Positions 58,421-60,296 of a DNA stretch of 60,296 nt are shown in pieces. A model generated the notes under the pieces. It saw only the letters and a program-made list of their open reading frames with translations, was not told the DNA's origin and searched no databases. This DNA is from Variovorax paradoxus. Its GTDB lineage: Bacteria; Pseudomonadota; Gammaproteobacteria; Burkholderiales; Burkholderiaceae_C. Within the stretch, counting starts at the first letter, position 1, and each line of letters starts with the position of its first letter. Made by a program: the position numbers and the translations under genes. Where the stretch lies: contig NZ_JXQQ01000001.1 in assembly GCF_000834655.1 (NCBI RefSeq), forward strand, positions 1 to 60,296, in the 5' to 3' direction.

Positions 58421-58990
58421 ATGAAGGAAGTACTAGACCAGCTTGAGGCATCGCTGAAGGCGGAGCATTACTACCTGTCCTTGATGGTGGCCCTGACGAT
58501 ACCGGACATCGCCTCGGGGCTGCAGCATCCGAACGGAGCGGGCTTCGGCAAGGACTATGCGGAGTGGTTTGAGCGATGGGTGCATCCGCAGCACTTCGAG
58601 CGGAGTTGGCAGCGGCTGTCCGAGCGTTATCGGACTGAGGACATGAAGGCTCAAATGGCCAAAGGCGGGCATCCCTTCCCCGGTGCTGCTTGCTACAGCT
58701 TCAGGTGCTCATTCCTTCATCACGCAACAACGCAGCATTTCAAGAGCCCTTGGAAGAGGATCATGTTCATAGAGCCGGGCGTTTCAACGAACCGATGGCA
58801 TTACACGGAACTCAATGACGCGATGATGATTGACCTTCCGATGTTCTGCGAAGAAGTTGTTGCGGGCGCTCGGCAGTGGCTTGAGTTCGTCAAGGACGAC
58901 GAGCACTTCATCCGCAACAACGAGCGCTCCGTTCGGCGGTACGTTGGGGGCATCGATCCGTACATCGTTGGGGTCGATGTCATTTCGTGA
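58421..58990 (+). CDS. Hypothetical protein with HEPN-like R-x4-H motif
   Basis: A 189-residue soluble helical protein. The segment ACYSFRCSFLHHATTQ gives Arg-x4-His, the HEPN nuclease signature, in a setting (YSxRCxxLHHx) shared by several uncharacterised bacterial proteins. No other catalytic motif is seen. A GGAGGG site lies 4-9 nt ahead of the ATG. It lies 154 nt after the cassette. Being on the same island as the Abi_C gene, it may be a second defence-related RNase-like protein; that is inference. Confidence 0.68.
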   Translation: MKEVLDQLEASLKAEHYYLSLMVALTIPDIASGLQHPNGAGFGKDYAEWFERWVHPQHFERSWQRLSERYRTEDMKAQMAKGGHPFPGAACYSFRCSFLHHATTQHFKSPWKRIMFIEPGVSTNRWHYTELNDAMMIDLPMFCEEVVAGARQWLEFVKDDEHFIRNNERSVRRYVGGIDPYIVGVDVIS

Positions 58991-59381
58991 GTCCACGCGG
59001 CCCCGCAGGTTCATACAGGGAGGTCCTGAGGGTGTCCGTACAGATACCCTGAGGCGAGAGAACGATACAGCTTAAATAGTGACTGAGCAGTCTACGAAAA
59101 GAACACTCGTGCTATTTTCCTCTTGCTGCCCCTCATGAGTATGTAGAGTACGGAACATCCGATGCGATTGGGGTGCATCCCCATACGAATCAATCACTTA
59201 GCGGAGTGGATGCCTCGTGGTGTGCCCATTCGGTGACACAGGGGGCCATCGCAGGGGCTCCAGCGGGTGCCGGTGAGGATGCCCGGCCGCGGTGGCGAGG
59301 GGCAGAAGCGAGGGGGCCACGGGGGGATTCGCCGCCCGGATTTCTTCGAGGGGGCTTTCGGATTTTTATGGCAAAAGCAAA
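58991..59381. other. Non-coding stretch
   Basis: About 390 bp with no supported gene. A small hairpin around GGGGTGCATCCCC (59170-59182) is present, and nothing else I would call. Confidence 0.5.
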
Positions 59382-59582
59382 CTAGATATCCAAAGGTGGC
59401 AACCCAAGTTCATATGCCATTGTTCGCGACCCGTCTTTCCAGGCCATGGCCCAAGAGACATAGTTCGCTGGCGATTCCTTGACAGCGACCCAAACCTTAG
59501 CTTTCGTGTCGAAGCTCATAACGATCCAGCGGTACTCGTGATGGACTTCGATAACCGTTAGGGCAATGTTCTTTTTCAGCAT
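59382..59582 (-). CDS. Small hypothetical protein (doubtful)
   Basis: 66 residues with a protein-like composition (YRWIVMSFDTKAKVWVAVKE; MAWKDGSRTMAYELGLPPLD). No ribosome site or family was found. Retained because the flanking frames are worse. Confidence 0.35.
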   Translation of the reverse strand: MLKKNIALTVIEVHHEYRWIVMSFDTKAKVWVAVKESPANYVSWAMAWKDGSRTMAYELGLPPLDI

Positions 59583-59845
59583 GGAGTGACTCTACCCCTG
59601 CTTTGCACAAGTTCGTCCTCATGATGCTTGCCCCCTCGGACTCCCACAGGAGACCCGAGAGGAACACCACAGGGTGATCCACAAGGAATGAAACGATCAC
59701 CTAGTCGGTACGGCCTTCGCTTATTCGGTTCTTAGTCCTCGGCACGGCCTAGGCTCCTCGGTGTGATCAACGTCGTAGCCTACGGTTGCCCCATGAAGCT
59801 GGCGCCCTCGCCGCGCCATGAATTGCCGAGGATGCGCTACACGAC

Positions 59846-60088
59846 TTACTTCGCAGCGAGCATATGGGTCTTGTAGTCTCGGCAAAGCTCGGCCTCTAGT
59901 AGATGCCATATCGCCGTCGCTTCAGGCGTCGCTAACTCGCGTCCAGGTGCCCTGCGCAAGCTTGCGCATAGAGGCTCATTGATTGATGCGAGTTCTTCGG
60001 GAGCGACGAACCAAATTGCCTGCGCAAGGTGGAGATCTGCAAGCGCGTCCATGAGGTCAGCGCGGCTCGGCTTCGGCAACACTCGCAT
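59846..60088 (-). CDS. Small hypothetical protein
   Basis: 80 residues, helical: SRADLMDALADLHLAQAIWF, VAPEELASINEPLCASLRRA, and TPEATAIWHLLEAELCRDYK. Composition is normal for a real protein, but no family is recognised. A GTG start 11 codons upstream is possible. Immediately before the mobile-element-like repeats at the window end. Confidence 0.45.
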   Translation of the reverse strand: MRVLPKPSRADLMDALADLHLAQAIWFVAPEELASINEPLCASLRRAPGRELATPEATAIWHLLEAELCRDYKTHMLAAK

Positions 60089-60240
60089 GACTGCAATCAC
60101 TCGCCCCCTCCCGCGAGGCACGCGCTGACCAACAACAGAAAGATTGCTGATGTCTCGGGCGATTCGTGGCCATCATCTTCGAAGAACTGATCGACCTCAC
60201 GGAACACGTTCTCGTCCGGCATCACCTCCAAGGATGGCGG

Positions 60241-60284
60241 ACGACAATTATCTTGAGCGGTCGACGACAACTATCGTGAGCGGT
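60241..60284 (+). repeat. Imperfect 21-bp tandem repeats at the window end
   Basis: ACGACAATTATCTTGAGCGG plus T (60241-60261) and ACGACAACTATCGTGAGCGG plus T (60264-60284) differ at 2 of 21 positions, with a 23-bp period. Such multiple terminal repeats are typical transposase-binding ends, as in IS21-type elements. The element itself would lie outside the window. Confidence 0.6.
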
Positions 60285-60296
60285 TGACGCGCGCGC

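Larger units (their letters stand above)
47844..60296. mobile_element. Integrated phage-derived element at the 3' side of ffs (right end not seen)
   Basis: Directly after ffs, the sequence changes to lower GC, many short ORFs and long gaps. An integrase gene stands next to the putative left junction, which is the arrangement left by site-specific integration into an RNA gene. Contents: tyrosine recombinase, Abi_C protein, antirepressor, gp15-like virion protein, serine recombinase and the small-protein cassette. I could not find a second copy of the ffs 3' segment, so the right end lies beyond or was lost. The left boundary is placed at the last paired base of ffs. Confidence 0.6.

Noticed and set aside
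47844..60296. Right attachment site as a second copy of the ffs 3' end
   Set aside because: I scanned for the terminal words of ffs downstream and found no copy, so no site is reported.
58991..60296. tRNA gene as integration target in the right part
   Set aside because: No T-arm or cloverleaf-like pattern was recognised by eye; a covariance search would be decisive but could not be run.

Overview
The window looks like a chromosomal segment of a high-GC betaproteobacterium, most probably Burkholderiales/Comamonadaceae and Variovorax-like. This placement rests on base composition, the character of the encoded proteins and local gene order (nadE-glnB; dnaX-ybaB-recR beside the 4.5S RNA gene; moaA-mobA-moeA). 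It is inference from memory, since no search could be run.

Positions 1-47.8 kb are dense chromosome. 0-5 kb: RDD membrane protein, diacylglycerol kinase, LOG-family hydrolase, PII protein, NAD synthetase and a FemAB-like acyltransferase. 5-9.5 kb: a soluble pyrophosphatase divergent from a proton-pumping membrane pyrophosphatase that carries a C-terminal OmpA-like domain. 9.5-11.5 kb: a wrecked TolC gene, then a TetR regulator divergent from a di-iron-type hydrolase, with two matching palindromic operators between them. 12.4-19.2 kb: a minus-strand lipid locus of a phospholipase D-like lipoprotein, two integral-membrane desaturases/hydroxylases, a ketosynthase fused to a heme-oxygenase-like di-iron domain, and three uncharacterised proteins. 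This is the best candidate here for an undescribed chromosomal pathway. 19.9-25.3 kb: a type I secretion operon (DUF4214/RTX substrate, ABC exporter with inactive C39-like domain, HlyD adaptor). 25.6-31 kb: aldehyde dehydrogenase, a probable Fur-controlled superoxide dismutase-ZIP transporter pair, an exported protein and a beta-lactamase-like hydrolase. 31-34 kb: molybdenum cofactor genes moaA-mobA-moeA. 34-40 kb: FtrA-like regulator, old-yellow-enzyme homologue, rnhA, a methyltransferase and gloB whose start codons overlap on opposite strands, and an MltD-like transglycosylase. 40-45 kb: LtrA, a NitT/TauT-type ABC importer and a MAPEG protein. 44.6-47.6 kb: recR-ybaB-dnaX, with an A9 slippage site in dnaX.

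At 47.75 kb lies the signal recognition particle RNA gene (ffs). Immediately behind it the texture changes to lower GC, small ORFs and long non-coding gaps, starting with a tyrosine recombinase. From about 47.85 kb to the window end I read an integrated element using the 3' side of ffs as attachment site. It carries an Abi_C-type protein, an AntA-type antirepressor, a very large protein resembling the T7 gp15 internal virion protein, a serine recombinase, a Lys/Ala-rich repeat protein, a cassette of two tiny proline-rich proteins plus a three-helix membrane protein that all share the tail motif G-x-x-V-P-x-M-x-x-P, and a protein with an R-x4-H (HEPN-like) motif. The right attachment site is not visible. 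Imperfect 21-bp tandem repeats at the very end resemble transposase-binding ends of another mobile element.

Within the element, the genes suggest a phage-derived or phage-satellite island whose cargo includes candidate antiphage functions.
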